43,860 nucleotides of DNA, from assembly GCA_020350425.1 (NCBI GenBank), contig CP070716.1, positions 2,250,391 to 2,294,250 of the forward strand, read 5' to 3'. Both the position numbers and the translations under genes were made by a program. This DNA comes from Gemmatimonadota bacterium (GTDB lineage: Bacteria; Gemmatimonadota; Gemmatimonadetes; Gemmatimonadales; GWC2-71-9). The notes under the pieces were generated by a model, which was given only the letters and a program-made list of their open reading frames with translations, was not told the DNA's origin and ran no database searches. The stretch's first letter is position 1, and each line of letters starts with the position of its first letter. This document shows, piece after piece, positions 17,240-26,658 of the stretch.

Positions 17240-20200
17240 ATGACCAAGAAGACCGCCAAGGGTGACATGCCCTTCTTGGACCACCTCGAGGAGCTGAGGT
17301 GGCGCATCCTGTGGAGTCTGGCAGCGCTCCTCTTGGGAGCCGTGATCAGCTTCTACCTGGTGCAGCGGTTCGACGTGCTCGAGCTGCTCAAGCTGCCGAT
17401 CGCGCCTTATCTGCCCGAGGGCAAGCTCTTCGTCACGCGTCCCACCGACGCGTTCCTCATCACGCTCAAGCTGGCCATCGTCATCGGCGCGGTCATGGCC
17501 TCCCCGGTCATCTTCGCCCAGGTGTGGCGCTTCCTCTCGCCGGCACTGTACGAGCACGAGAAGCGCTACATCGTTCCCGCGCTCATCGCGGGACTCGGGC
17601 TGTTTTCCGCGGGCGTCCTGATGGCCTACCTCTGGGTGCTGCCGGCGGTGTTCAAGATCCTCTACGGCTTCCAGTACGGCTTCATCGAGTGGATCATCAC
17701 GGCCGACGCGTACTTCAGCTTCGCCACTCGGTTGATCCTCGCCTTCGGCCTGATGTTCCAGCTGCCGCTGGTGATGGTGATGCTCTCGGTGCTGGACCTC
17801 ATCCGGCCCCAGACCTTTGCCAAGCATCGTCCCATCGCGCTGGCGATCGGCGCGATCGTCGCAGCGCTGCTGACGCCGCCCGACGTGTTCTCGATGCTCA
17901 TGATGATGCTGCCGATCCTGCTGCTGTACGAGGCGGGGATTTTGGTGGCCAGGCTGCTGGGACGCCGCCGCACCGCGAGGCGGATCGGTGAGGTGGGCGT
18001 GCTGCTGGCGCTGCTCGTCGGCGCGCCGGGGGCCGCCGCGGCGCAAATCGAGCGCCCCGACCCGGAGCAGCGGGACAGCACGGCGATGGGGGTGGACTCG
18101 CTGGGGTTGCCGATCGACACGGCGACCGCCCGCAAGCTCGGGCTGCCGGGGCAGCCGAGCCGCATGTTTCCCGCGGTCGATTCGATCATGCGGGAGCTGA
18201 TGGACCGTGGGGGGTTCGGGGTCACGCGCTACGCGGGAGACTCGATTACTCTGTTCGGCGAGACGCAGGAGATCGTGCTGGTCGGCTCCGCCATGGTGGA
18301 GCGGGAGGGGACCACGCTCGAAGCGAAGGAGGTGAGCTTCCAGGAGCGGGAGTGTCGGCTGGTGGCCAACGGCGATCCCGCGCTGTTCGAGCAGGGCACC
18401 GTGCTGGTCGGTGAGGGCATGCGCTACGACACCTGCGAGCGCATCGGGACGGTGGAACAGGCGCTCACCAGCTTTCAGCAATCCGGCGTCACCTGGTTCC
18501 TGCGCGGCGGGCTGGAGGTGGACTCCGCCTCCACCCGGATCTACGGCGCCTCCAACAAGATGACCAGCTGCAGCGAGCCTTCCCCCCATTACCACTTCTC
18601 CGCCCACAGCGTGAAATGGGTGAGCAACACGATCATGGTGGCCCGACCCGCGGTGCTGTATGTGCGCGACGTCCCCGTCATGTGGCTCCCCTTCATTTTC
18701 CAGGACATGCGGCAAGGCCGGCGCAGCGGACTGCTCGTGCCCCGGTTCGGGATCAGCGACCTGATCCGCCCCAGCGCGGATTTCCAGCGCGGTGTCACCA
18801 ACGTGGGCTTCTACGTGGCGCTGAACGACTATTTGGACTTCCAGACCTCGGTGGACTGGTACTCGGGGGCGTACATCGGCCTGAATGGGCAGCTCAATTA
18901 CCGCTGGCTGGATCGGTTCGTCACCGGGGGGCTGGCGGTGTCGCACATTTGGGAGGACGACGTGGAGGGCGTGCAGGGCGACCGCGCGCTGCGTCTGCAG
19001 TGGAATCACCAGCAGAGCTTCGACCAGCGCACGCGGCTCACCGCGAGCGTGGATTTTGCCACGAAGAGCAGCGTGGTGCAGCGCAACACGGCTGACCCCT
19101 TCGTGCAGACGGCCACGCTGTCGAGCCGCCTGAACTTCAACAAGCAGTTCTCCTGGGGCACGTTCGCGATCGGTGGGTCCCGTACCCAGGACCTCAGCAA
19201 CGGCACCGTCAACCAGACGCTGCCGACCGTCACCCTCACCCCATCCCCCATCAACATCGGAAGCAACGTCACCTGGTCGCCGGGGTTCTCGTTCACCAAC
19301 ACCCAGGCGTACAACCTGAATCCGCGCGTGGTGGATGCGCCCCCCGTGAACGGACTGCCGCAGGTGGACACCCTGTACAGCGACGGGCGGACCACGAACT
19401 TCTCGCTGCGCACGCCGCTCCGGATCGGGCGGTGGAACTGGCAGAACGACATCGCCGTGTCGGATGTCTGGACCAGCGCGCGGGAGCCCGGCGTCACCTT
19501 TCCCGACCCGTCCGACCCCGCGGACTCCGTGACACGATTCTACGGCGAGGACTTCAGGACGGGCGTCGACTGGAACACGGGGATCAATCTCCCGGTGCTG
19601 TTCTCCGCGACGTGGAAGCTCCAGCCGGGGCTCGGCATCCGGAACGTCACGAGCGGCCCGTTCCTGTTGCGCAGCCGCAATACGGCAGGGGAGTGGGTGA
19701 GTCAGGGAAAGCGGCTCTCGTTCTCGGTCTCGTCGAGTCCGACGTTGTTCGGGTTCTTCCCGGGCTTCGGCCCCTACTCACGGATTCGGCACTCGCTGTC
19801 ACCGGCCCTGAGTTGGAACTACGCGCCCAGTGCGGAGGTGCCGGCGGAGTACGCCGCGGCGGTCGGACTGGCCACCACCCGGAGTCCGGCGCTCCATCGG
19901 GTCAGCCTCGGCCTGTCCCAAACGTTCGAGGCAAAGGTCAAGCAGGACGAGTCGGAGCAGGACAGCACGGGGCAGGCGCGCCCGCCCCGCAAGGTCAAGC
20001 TGCTCAGCATCCAGACCTCACCCTTGGTGTACGACTTCGAGCAGGCCAAGGAGCTGGGGCGCAACGGCTGGGCGACGCAGAGGATCACGAACAGCCTCAC
20101 CAGCGATCTGCTGCGTGGCTTCACCCTCTCCATGACGCACGATCTGTGGAAAGGGACGGCGGGGTGGGACACGACGCGGTTCGACCCCTTCCTCACGTCC

Positions 20201-20743
20201 CTCTCGATGCGCTTCAGCCTGTCGCAGGAGCTGTTCGGCCGGCTGTTCGGGTTGTTCACCGGCGACGCGCAGGCGCCGCCCGAGCCGGGGGGGATGGATG
20301 AGCTCGCGCTGGAGGAGTCGATCCAGCCGCCGGGCTCCTCGATGGGCCCCTCCACCAGGCTCGACCGCAACTTCAACACGATGCCCACGAACACCCAGCG
20401 CGCTCAGGGGCTGCGGGCGTCGTTGGCGTACGACCTGCAGCGCACGCGCCCGCGCTTCGACGCTGCGGGCAACGAGATCGAGGCGCCGGCCAACCAGACG
20501 CTTGGCATCTCCATGCAGTTCTCGCCCACCGAACACTGGAACCTGTCGTGGAACACGCAGTACAACTTCACGCGGGGGGAGTTCGGACAGCACGTGCTGC
20601 GGCTGGACCGCGACCTGCACCGTTGGCGCCTCACCTTCGGATTCATGAAGGCGCCCAACGGCAACGTCGCGTTCAACTTCTTCATCTCCCTGCGGGACCA
20701 GCCGGAGATCCGATTCCAGTACGACCAGCGGACCGTCCGGTAG
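17240..20743 (+). CDS. tatC-lptD: TatC followed in the same frame by an LptD/OstA-like outer-membrane protein (1167 aa)
   Basis: A single open frame with no stop. Residues 1 to about 245 are TatC, the twin-arginine substrate receptor: FLDHLEELRWRILWSL, RPTDAFLITLKLA, VWRFLSPALYEHEKRYI and LLTPPDVFSMLMMMLPILLL, six membrane segments. Residues about 236-268 then read like an n/h/c signal peptide (RLLGRRRTARRIG, GVLLALLVGAPG, AAAA before Gln269). Residues 269-1167 resemble LptD: an OstA-like N-terminus (ITLFGETQEIVLVGSAMVER), VRDVPVMWLPFIFQDMRQGR, and a long beta-barrel ending in FNFFISLRDQPEIRFQYDQ. LptD places LPS in the outer membrane. Either a polyprotein cleaved by signal peptidase, or lptD starts internally at TTG 17942 or GTG 17945 behind GAGG (17930-17933). 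Each half is recognised clearly; the fusion is the oddity. Confidence 0.85.
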   Translation: MTKKTAKGDMPFLDHLEELRWRILWSLAALLLGAVISFYLVQRFDVLELLKLPIAPYLPEGKLFVTRPTDAFLITLKLAIVIGAVMASPVIFAQVWRFLSPALYEHEKRYIVPALIAGLGLFSAGVLMAYLWVLPAVFKILYGFQYGFIEWIITADAYFSFATRLILAFGLMFQLPLVMVMLSVLDLIRPQTFAKHRPIALAIGAIVAALLTPPDVFSMLMMMLPILLLYEAGILVARLLGRRRTARRIGEVGVLLALLVGAPGAAAAQIERPDPEQRDSTAMGVDSLGLPIDTATARKLGLPGQPSRMFPAVDSIMRELMDRGGFGVTRYAGDSITLFGETQEIVLVGSAMVEREGTTLEAKEVSFQERECRLVANGDPALFEQGTVLVGEGMRYDTCERIGTVEQALTSFQQSGVTWFLRGGLEVDSASTRIYGASNKMTSCSEPSPHYHFSAHSVKWVSNTIMVARPAVLYVRDVPVMWLPFIFQDMRQGRRSGLLVPRFGISDLIRPSADFQRGVTNVGFYVALNDYLDFQTSVDWYSGAYIGLNGQLNYRWLDRFVTGGLAVSHIWEDDVEGVQGDRALRLQWNHQQSFDQRTRLTASVDFATKSSVVQRNTADPFVQTATLSSRLNFNKQFSWGTFAIGGSRTQDLSNGTVNQTLPTVTLTPSPINIGSNVTWSPGFSFTNTQAYNLNPRVVDAPPVNGLPQVDTLYSDGRTTNFSLRTPLRIGRWNWQNDIAVSDVWTSAREPGVTFPDPSDPADSVTRFYGEDFRTGVDWNTGINLPVLFSATWKLQPGLGIRNVTSGPFLLRSRNTAGEWVSQGKRLSFSVSSSPTLFGFFPGFGPYSRIRHSLSPALSWNYAPSAEVPAEYAAAVGLATTRSPALHRVSLGLSQTFEAKVKQDESEQDSTGQARPPRKVKLLSIQTSPLVYDFEQAKELGRNGWATQRITNSLTSDLLRGFTLSMTHDLWKGTAGWDTTRFDPFLTSLSMRFSLSQELFGRLFGLFTGDAQAPPEPGGMDELALEESIQPPGSSMGPSTRLDRNFNTMPTNTQRAQGLRASLAYDLQRTRPRFDAAGNEIEAPANQTLGISMQFSPTEHWNLSWNTQYNFTRGEFGQHVLRLDRDLHRWRLTFGFMKAPNGNVAFNFFISLRDQPEIRFQYDQRTVR
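17930..18046 (+). other. TatC/LptD junction: internal start and signal-peptide-like segment
   Basis: GAGG (17930-17933) precedes in-frame TTG (17942) and GTG (17945). Starting at either gives a short basic n-region, a hydrophobic core and an AAAA|Q cleavage-type site (Gln codon at 18044). This is exactly what a free LptD would need, although no stop codon separates it from TatC. Confidence 0.5.
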
Positions 20744-20747
20744 GACC

Positions 20748-20763
20748 CCCGCGCCGGCGCGGG
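20748..20763 (+). terminator. Weak hairpin after the TatC-LptD frame
   Basis: CCCGCG pairs with CGCGGG around CCGG, five bases after the stop. There is no U tract. It is a plausible but weak terminator for the envelope operon. Confidence 0.3.
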
Positions 20764-20896
20764 AGCCGTCCTGTCCCGAGGACACCGGCAGCCCCTGGAT
20801 ACATCGTAAATAGTTAAGCGACAATGGTTTGACTGCTCCGGCATCCGCGGCACGTTCCGTGCATTCCTGTGGAGCAGAACCCTTAGGGAGGCGGTC

Positions 20897-22063
20897 ATGC
20901 GACGCTCTATCGTCGGAGCCCTGGCAATCCTGGGCACCCTCTCGTGCAGCAACGAGCCCGCGGGCGTGGGCGCGCTGCCGCCACCGTCCAACCTGTTCTA
21001 CGAGCTGCAGCCGAGCGGCGACCTCGATCCCGCGGGCCTGCTGCTCCTGTGGGACGAGATCGTCGACCCCAATCTCATGGTCTACCGGGTGTACTCGCGG
21101 CCCGACGCCGGAGCCGCCTTCGGACTGCGAGGCGAGACAACGTCGAGCACCTTCCACGACAGCGGGATCCCCGACCTCGAGTACTTCGTGGCCGGGGTCG
21201 ACCTCGCCGGCCTCGAGGGAGCGCCGAGCGCCGTCCTCGTGGTGGACGAGCGGCTGCGTCTGGGGGCGCCGGCGTGGATCTCCGGCACGAGCCTGAACCA
21301 GGGAATCTACCTGGCGTGGGACGACAGCCCGTTCGTCACCGAGCCGGCCGGCTTCAGGCAGTACCGGGTGTACAGTGCCGCCGCGTACCTCGGCACCACG
21401 AGCTACGAGTGCGACGGGACGTGGGGGCTGGAGGGCACCACCCTCGCCCCCGAGTACCTGGTCGGTGCGCTGCCCAACGGCATTCCCCGTTGCTTCGGTG
21501 TGTCGGCGGAGAGCGTCGAGGGGTGGGAGAGTCTCTGGTCGCCGATCTGGGGCGACACGCCGCGTCCCGACGCGCGCAACGAGCTGCTCTCCGCCCTGGA
21601 CGTGGATCCCCTGGCGAGCGGGTTCCGCTTCTGGATCGATTCCAACGGTGACGGCGTCGCCGTCGAGAGTGAGTTGGGCCTGGTGTTGCCCGGCAGCCAG
21701 ACGAATCTCGACTTTCGGGTGACCCGCGACGCGAGCGGCCTGTGGATCGAGGCGATCCGCTCGAACACGTACTTCCGCGATTACACGGGTGGGCCGATCG
21801 ACGACCTCACCTCGATCGACATCGCGCCGCACCTCGGATACGCGCGCGTGCCGCTGCCGGCCCAGGTGGGGCACGGCTATGTGTTCGAGATGGACGAGGG
21901 TGAGGGGTTCTTCCGCTACGGCGCCATCCGCGTGACCCACGTGGGGTCCGAGGTCCTGATCTTCGACTGGAGCTATCAGACGAATCCGGCCAATCCCGAG
22001 TTGTCGGTCGGCGCGGGCGTGTTCACGGCGGGAGGGCAGGGAGTGATCGTGAAGCGCCCGTAG
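20897..22063 (+). CDS. Exported protein of unknown function, probable lipoprotein
   Basis: 388 residues; I do not recognise a family. The ATG lies five bases after GGGAGG (20886-20891). The N-terminus RRSIVGALAILGTLSC suggests a signal peptide with Cys17, though the lipobox (TLSC) is not ideal. Two tandem segments look like fibronectin-type-III or similar beta-sandwich domains: about 25-110 (LLLLWDEIVDPNLMVYRVYS) and about 120-215 (IYLAWDDSPF ... FRQYRVYSAA). Both have the W-D then YRVYS pattern. A C-terminal part (about 220-388) contains WIDSNGDGVAVESELG, a dockerin or calcium-loop-like DxNxDG. It is monocistronic, between the envelope operon and hut. A surface-exposed binding role is inference. 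Confidence 0.7.
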   Translation: MRRSIVGALAILGTLSCSNEPAGVGALPPPSNLFYELQPSGDLDPAGLLLLWDEIVDPNLMVYRVYSRPDAGAAFGLRGETTSSTFHDSGIPDLEYFVAGVDLAGLEGAPSAVLVVDERLRLGAPAWISGTSLNQGIYLAWDDSPFVTEPAGFRQYRVYSAAAYLGTTSYECDGTWGLEGTTLAPEYLVGALPNGIPRCFGVSAESVEGWESLWSPIWGDTPRPDARNELLSALDVDPLASGFRFWIDSNGDGVAVESELGLVLPGSQTNLDFRVTRDASGLWIEAIRSNTYFRDYTGGPIDDLTSIDIAPHLGYARVPLPAQVGHGYVFEMDEGEGFFRYGAIRVTHVGSEVLIFDWSYQTNPANPELSVGAGVFTAGGQGVIVKRP

Positions 22064-22088
22064 ACGGCGGGCAAGCGGGAAGCGAAGA

Positions 22089-22120
22089 GGGGGAAGGGTC
22101 CGACGGGTGACCCTTCCCCC
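22089..22120 (+). terminator. Strong 12-bp hairpin between the exported protein gene and hutH
   Basis: GGGGGAAGGGTC (22089-22100) pairs perfectly with GACCCTTCCCCC (22109-22120) around an eight-base loop. A further GCGGGAAG (22075-22082) can pair with CTTCCCGC (22120-22127), lengthening the stem past a bulge. No U tract follows. It ends just before the -10-like TATATT of hutH. Confidence 0.6.
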
Positions 22121-22138
22121 TTCCCGCATCCCGGTCCG

Positions 22139-22144
22139 TATATT
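22139..22144 (+). promoter_or_regulatory. -10-like TATATT directly upstream of hutH
   Basis: TATATT matches five of six -10 bases and ends eight bases before the hutH ATG; the terminator stem fills the -35 region. There is no Shine-Dalgarno. Transcription would start within a base or two of the ATG, so a leaderless hut message is possible. Confidence 0.4.
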
Positions 22145-22152
22145 CCTGCACG

Positions 22153-23664
22153 ATGCCCGAGTGTATCATCCTCACCGGCGATTCCCTCACGATATCCGAC
22201 GTCATCGCGGTATCCCGCGACTTCGCGTCGATCGAGGTCGACCCGGCGGCCGCCGAGCGTGCGGACCGCTCCCGCAAGGCCGTGGAGCGGATGCTCGCGA
22301 CGGGGGAGGCCGTGTACGGGATCAACACGGGCTTCGGCAAGCTGGCGGGCGTGCGCATCCCGCCCGATCACCTGCTCCAGCTGCAGCGCAACCTCATCCT
22401 GAGCCACGTGGCGGGCGTGGGAGAACCGCTCCCGGTCGAGGTGGTGCGCGCGGCGATGCTGCTGCGCGCGAACGTGTTGCTGCGCGAGACGAGCGGGGTC
22501 CGCTCCGTGCTCGCGACGCACATCGCCACGATGCTGAACGCCGCGATCCACCCCGTCGTGCCGGAACAGGGGAGCGTGGGGGCAAGCGGTGACCTCGCCC
22601 CGCTGTCGCACATCGCCTACGGGATGATGGGTGAGGGGATCGTCGTGGTGGGGGATGAGGATGAGGGGACGGTGTGCGCGGCGGCTGACGCCCTTCGGGA
22701 CGCGGGCCTCGAGCCAATCTCGTTCCGTGAGAAGGAGGCGCTCGCGTTCATCAATGGCACGCAGGTGCAGACGGGGATGCTCACGCTGCTGGTGCAGGAG
22801 GCGCGTGACCTGTGGCGCACTGCGCTGGGAGCCGCCGCCATGAGCCTCGAGGCGCTCATGGGAACGCCGGTGCCGTTCGACGAGCGGATTCATGCGGCAC
22901 GGCCGCACCCGGGGCAGGTGCGGGCCGCCGCGCTGATGCGCGACCTGCTGGCCGGTTCCCAGATCCGCGAGTCGCACCGCGACGACGATTACCGGGTGCA
23001 GGATGCGTACAGCCTGCGCTGTACGCCGCAGATCCTCGGGCCGGTGGCCGACGCCATCGAGTACGCCGCACGCGTGGCCGAGGTCGAGCTCAACGCGTCG
23101 ACCGACAACCCCCTGGTGTTCGGCGAGGAAATCCTCTCCGGCGGCAACTTCCATGGACAGCCGGTGGCGCTGGCGCTCGATGTGCTGGGCATCGCGCTGG
23201 CCACGCTGGCCGGGCTGGCGGAGCGGCGCATCGACCGGCTCATGAATCCCGATCTGTCACACGGGCTGCCGCCGTTTCTCACGGAAGATGCGGGGCTCAA
23301 CTCGGGTCTCATGATGGCGCAGGTCACCGCCGCGGCACTGGTGGCGGAAGCCCGCACCCTGTGCACGCCCGCGAGCGTCCAGTCGATTCCCACCGATGCG
23401 AGCCAGGAGGACGTGGTGCCGATGGGCATGGCCGCTGCCTGGAAGACGCAACGTGTGCTGGCCAACGCCCGACGCGTCGTGGCGTGGGAGCTGATTGCGG
23501 CGGCTCAGGGCCTGGAGTTCCGCCGGCCCCTGGCGCCGGGGCGTGGCGCGGCGCGAGTGTACGAGCGGGTGCGGCAGGTGGTGCCCAAACTGGAAGGCGA
23601 TCGGCCTCTCACGCCCGATGTCGAGAGGCTGACCGCACTCATTGTTCGGGAGGCGTTGGCATGA
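22153..23664 (+). CDS. hutH: Histidine ammonia-lyase
   Basis: 503 residues, close to the usual 505-510. The Ala-Ser-Gly triad that cyclises into the MIO electrophile is present (144-146 in [14 protein letters not shown]), along with [10 protein letters not shown] (Tyr55 is the catalytic-type tyrosine) and the C-terminal QEDVVPMG stretch. It deaminates L-histidine to urocanate, the first step of the pathway. The ATG at 22153 has no Shine-Dalgarno. The stop overlaps the hutU start by ATGA. No HutC- or HutP-type regulator is present in the window. Confidence 0.96.
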   Translation: MPECIILTGDSLTISDVIAVSRDFASIEVDPAAAERADRSRKAVERMLATGEAVYGINTGFGKLAGVRIPPDHLLQLQRNLILSHVAGVGEPLPVEVVRAAMLLRANVLLRETSGVRSVLATHIATMLNAAIHPVVPEQGSVGASGDLAPLSHIAYGMMGEGIVVVGDEDEGTVCAAADALRDAGLEPISFREKEALAFINGTQVQTGMLTLLVQEARDLWRTALGAAAMSLEALMGTPVPFDERIHAARPHPGQVRAAALMRDLLAGSQIRESHRDDDYRVQDAYSLRCTPQILGPVADAIEYAARVAEVELNASTDNPLVFGEEILSGGNFHGQPVALALDVLGIALATLAGLAERRIDRLMNPDLSHGLPPFLTEDAGLNSGLMMAQVTAAALVAEARTLCTPASVQSIPTDASQEDVVPMGMAAAWKTQRVLANARRVVAWELIAAAQGLEFRRPLAPGRGAARVYERVRQVVPKLEGDRPLTPDVERLTALIVREALA

Positions 23665-25334
23665 CGACGGCAACGACGGGCCGCGTGGTACGCGCACCGC
23701 GTGGCGGCGAGATTTCGTGTCGCGGCTGGATCCAGGAGGCCGCGATGCGCATGCTGATGAACAACCTGGATCCGGACGTCGCGGAGAAGCCGCAGGACCT
23801 GATCATCTACGGCGGCACCGGCCGGGCGGCGCGCAGCTGGGAGGCGTACGACGCCATCGTCGCCGCGCTGCAGCGACTGCGGAACGACGAGACCCTGTTG
23901 GTGCAGTCGGGCAAGCCGGTGGGGGTGTTCCCAACGCACGAGGACGCCCCGCGCGTGCTCATCGCCAACGCCAACCTGGTGGGTCGGTGGGCTAACTGGG
24001 AGTACTTCCGCGAGCTCGAGCGCCTGGGGCTCATCATGTACGGGCAGATGACCGCGGGCAGCTGGATCTACATCGGGACGCAGGGCATCCTGCAGGGCAC
24101 GTACGAGACGTTCGGCGCGGTGGCGACGCGGCATTTCGCCGGCACCCTGCGGGGGAAGATCGTGGTGACCGGTGGGCTCGGGGGGATGGGCGGCGCCCAG
24201 CCCCTGGCGGCGACGATGAACGAGGGGGTGATGCTCGCGATCGAGGTGGACCCCGCGCGCATCCAGCGGCGGCTCGACACGAGGTACCTCGATGTGGAAA
24301 CCGACTCGCTGGACCACGCATGGCAACTCGTGAGCGACGCGCGTGACAAGAACGAGCCGCTCTCGGTGGGGCTGGTGGGCAATTGCGCCGAGGTGCTGCC
24401 GGAGATGGTGCGGCGGGGGTGGATCCCCGATGTGCTCACCGATCAGACCTCGGCGCACGACACGCTCCAAGGCTACGTGCCGGCCGGCATGCCGCTGGAG
24501 GAGGCCCTCGAGCTGCGGCAGAGTGATCCGGCGGAGTACGTGAAGCGCGCGAAGGCGTCCATCGCGGAGCACGTACAGGCGATGCTGGCGATGCAGCGCG
24601 AGGGGGCCGTCACGTTCGACTACGGCAACAACATCCGCACCGAGGCGCAGGACGCCGGCGTGGACGACGCGTTCGAGATCCCGGGCTTCGTGCCGGAATA
24701 CATCCGCCCGCTGTTCTGCGAGGGGCGCGGGCCATTCCGGTGGGTGGCGCTCTCGGGCGATCCCAGGGACCTGTACCGCACCGACGACCTCGTGCTGCAG
24801 CTGTTTCCCGAGGACGAGCTGTTGTCCCGCTGGATTCACAAGGCGCGGGAGCGCGTCGCGTTCCAGGGGCTGCCCTCCCGCATCTGCTGGTTGGGGATGG
24901 GGGAGCGTGCCGAGTTCGGGCTCGCGCTGAACGATCTGGTGCAGCGCGGTGAGCTGTCTGCGCCGATCGTGATCGGCCGCGACCACCTCGACACCGGCTC
25001 GGTCGCGTCACCGTTCCGCGAGACCGAGGGCATGCGCGACGGGTCCGACGCGATCGCCGACTGGCCCATCCTGAACGCGCTGCTGAACGCCGTCTCCGGG
25101 GCGTCGTGGGTCTCGTTCCACCACGGCGGTGGAGTCGGGATCGGCAACTCGCTGCACGCTGGGCAGGTGACCGTCGCGGAGGGCACGGCCGCCGCCGCCA
25201 AGCGTCTGGAGCGAGTGCTGAACAACGATCCCGGCATCGGGATCGCGCGCCACGTCGACGCCGGGTATCCCGAAGCGGTCGCGGCGGCGACGCGGCACGG
25301 CATCCAGCTCCCCATGCAGGAGGCGGGCTCCTGA
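23661..25334 (+). CDS. hutU: Urocanate hydratase
   Basis: 557 residues, the typical length. Markers include [32 protein letters not shown], the NAD-binding [37 protein letters not shown] and the C-terminal [17 protein letters not shown]. It uses tightly bound NAD+ to hydrate urocanate to imidazolone propionate, the second step. The ATG overlaps the hutH stop, and the TGA stop (25332-25334) overlaps the proposed CTG start of hutI. Confidence 0.96.
   Translation: MTTATTGRVVRAPRGGEISCRGWIQEAAMRMLMNNLDPDVAEKPQDLIIYGGTGRAARSWEAYDAIVAALQRLRNDETLLVQSGKPVGVFPTHEDAPRVLIANANLVGRWANWEYFRELERLGLIMYGQMTAGSWIYIGTQGILQGTYETFGAVATRHFAGTLRGKIVVTGGLGGMGGAQPLAATMNEGVMLAIEVDPARIQRRLDTRYLDVETDSLDHAWQLVSDARDKNEPLSVGLVGNCAEVLPEMVRRGWIPDVLTDQTSAHDTLQGYVPAGMPLEEALELRQSDPAEYVKRAKASIAEHVQAMLAMQREGAVTFDYGNNIRTEAQDAGVDDAFEIPGFVPEYIRPLFCEGRGPFRWVALSGDPRDLYRTDDLVLQLFPEDELLSRWIHKARERVAFQGLPSRICWLGMGERAEFGLALNDLVQRGELSAPIVIGRDHLDTGSVASPFRETEGMRDGSDAIADWPILNALLNAVSGASWVSFHHGGGVGIGNSLHAGQVTVAEGTAAAAKRLERVLNNDPGIGIARHVDAGYPEAVAAATRHGIQLPMQEAGS
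25318..25323 (+). promoter_or_regulatory. Shine-Dalgarno AGGAGG that points to a CTG start for hutI
   Basis: AGGAGG lies inside the hutU 3' end, seven bases before CTG 25331. No ATG, GTG or TTG in the hutI frame occurs at a useful distance downstream; the next candidate, ATG 25406, is more than 80 bases away with no comparable site. Confidence 0.6.
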
Positions 25335-26599
25335 GCACCCTCCTGGTCGGCGCAGCGCAGGTCGTCACCTGTCAGGGTCCCCCGCGGGCACGCCGCGGAC
25401 CCGAGATGGGGGAGCTCGGCGTGCGGGAGGATGTGGCGGTGCTGATCGGCGACGACGGCCACATCGCCGCCGTGGCGCCGTACGCCGAGCTCATGACGCA
25501 GGCGGGAGAGGCCGCCGTGCAGGAAGTGGACGGGGTGCTGTTCCCGGGCTTCGTGGACTGTCATACGCACGCCGTGTTCGGCATGGCGCGGCTGGACGAT
25601 CACGAGCGACGCTCCCGCGGAGCCGGCTACAAGGAGATTGCGGCGGCCGGCGGCGGCATCCTCTCCTCCGTGCGTGACGTGCGGCAGCGCTCATACGACG
25701 AGCTCGTTGAGCTCACGCGGCATCGCCTGGACCGCCTGCTGGCGCTGGGCAGCACCACGGTCGAGGTCAAGTCGGGCTATGGGCTCGCGCTCGAGGCGGA
25801 GCTCAAGCAGCTCGAGGTCATCGCCGCCATGGCAGCCGATGGGGGGCCCCAGGTGGTGCCCACCTTCCTGGGCGCGCACGAGGTGCCCCAGGAGTACCGG
25901 CCGCGCGCCGACGAGTACGTGGAGCTGGTGATTCACGAGATGCTGCCGGCCGTGGAGCGCCAGGGGGTGGCGCGCTACTGCGACGTGTTCTGTGAGCCCG
26001 GCGTGTTCACGGTGGACCAGTCGCGGCGCGTGCTGCAGGCGGCGCGGCGGCACGGGCTCCGTGCCAAGCTGCACGCCGACGAGCTCGACCCGTCGGGCGG
26101 TGCCGAGCTGGCGGCCGAACTGCGCGCCGCCAGCGCCGATCACCTGGCGGCGATCTCCGAGGAGGGGATCGCGGCGCTGGCGGCCAGCGAGACCGTGGCG
26201 GTCCTGCTCCCCGGTACCATGATGTTCCTGGGGCAACGCCGTCAGGCTCCGGGGCGTCGGCTCATCGACGCAGGCGCAGCGGTGGCCCTGGCGACCGACT
26301 TCAACCCCGGCAGCTCTCCGGGGATGAGTCTGCCGCTCATGGCGACCCTCGCGGCGTCGCAGTGCGGCATGGCCCCGGCGGAGACGATCACGGCGATCAC
26401 GGTGAATGGCGCGGCGGCGGTGGGCGAGGCCCACACCAGGGGGCAGATCGCCCCCGGATTCCGTGCCGATCTCGTGCTGGCGGCGGTGCGCGACTGGCGC
26501 GAGTTGGTGTACTGGTACGGCGACAATCTCGTCACGGAAGTGTGGCTGGGCGGCCGCGCTTGTCACCCTCGCCGATGGGCCGTAAATTTCATAGTTTGA
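25331..26599 (+). CDS. hutI: Imidazolonepropionase
   Basis: 422 residues if started at CTG 25331 ([16 protein letters not shown]), 397 from the ATG at 25406. The CTG is preferred: it has AGGAGG seven bases upstream, overlaps the hutU stop as CTGA just as ATGA does elsewhere in the window, and restores the first beta-strand of the amidohydrolase fold. Metal and substrate motifs are [28 protein letters not shown] and [11 protein letters not shown]. It hydrolyses imidazolone propionate to N-formimino-glutamate, the substrate of the FTCD at 7949. Its 3' end contains the predicted promoter for the next gene. Confidence 0.93.
   Translation: MSTLLVGAAQVVTCQGPPRARRGPEMGELGVREDVAVLIGDDGHIAAVAPYAELMTQAGEAAVQEVDGVLFPGFVDCHTHAVFGMARLDDHERRSRGAGYKEIAAAGGGILSSVRDVRQRSYDELVELTRHRLDRLLALGSTTVEVKSGYGLALEAELKQLEVIAAMAADGGPQVVPTFLGAHEVPQEYRPRADEYVELVIHEMLPAVERQGVARYCDVFCEPGVFTVDQSRRVLQAARRHGLRAKLHADELDPSGGAELAAELRAASADHLAAISEEGIAALAASETVAVLLPGTMMFLGQRRQAPGRRLIDAGAAVALATDFNPGSSPGMSLPLMATLAASQCGMAPAETITAITVNGAAAVGEAHTRGQIAPGFRADLVLAAVRDWRELVYWYGDNLVTEVWLGGRACHPRRWAVNFIV
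26560..26588 (+). promoter_or_regulatory. Promoter for the large TPR gene, inside hutI
   Basis: TTGTCA (five of six) at 26560-26565, a 17-base spacer and TAAATT (four of six) at 26583-26588. Transcription would begin near 26595, leaving a leader of about 64 bases before CTG 26659. The whole element lies in the last 40 bases of hutI. Confidence 0.45.
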
Positions 26600-26648
26600 A
26601 TAAGTTGCCGACATCTACGTCCGCGCCGTCTTCCACCTCCAGCCGGTA

Positions 26649-26653
26649 GAGGT
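26649..26653 (+). promoter_or_regulatory. Shine-Dalgarno GAGGT that points to a CTG start for the TPR gene
   Basis: GAGGT ends five bases before CTG 26659. The frame is closed by TAG at 26647, so coding must begin between there and GTG 26833, and CTG 26659 is the only candidate with a ribosome site that keeps the N-terminal helices. Confidence 0.5.
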
Positions 26654-26658
26654 CCGCC

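Noticed and set aside
15671..19009. Open frame of about 1110 codons on the minus strand across tolB, pal, cpoB and tatC
   Set aside because: Same reason: it is antisense to well-supported genes and has shadow composition.
20018..22129. Open frame of about 700 codons on the minus strand over LptD and the exported protein
   Set aside because: Antisense shadow; the plus-strand genes have ribosome sites and signal peptides.
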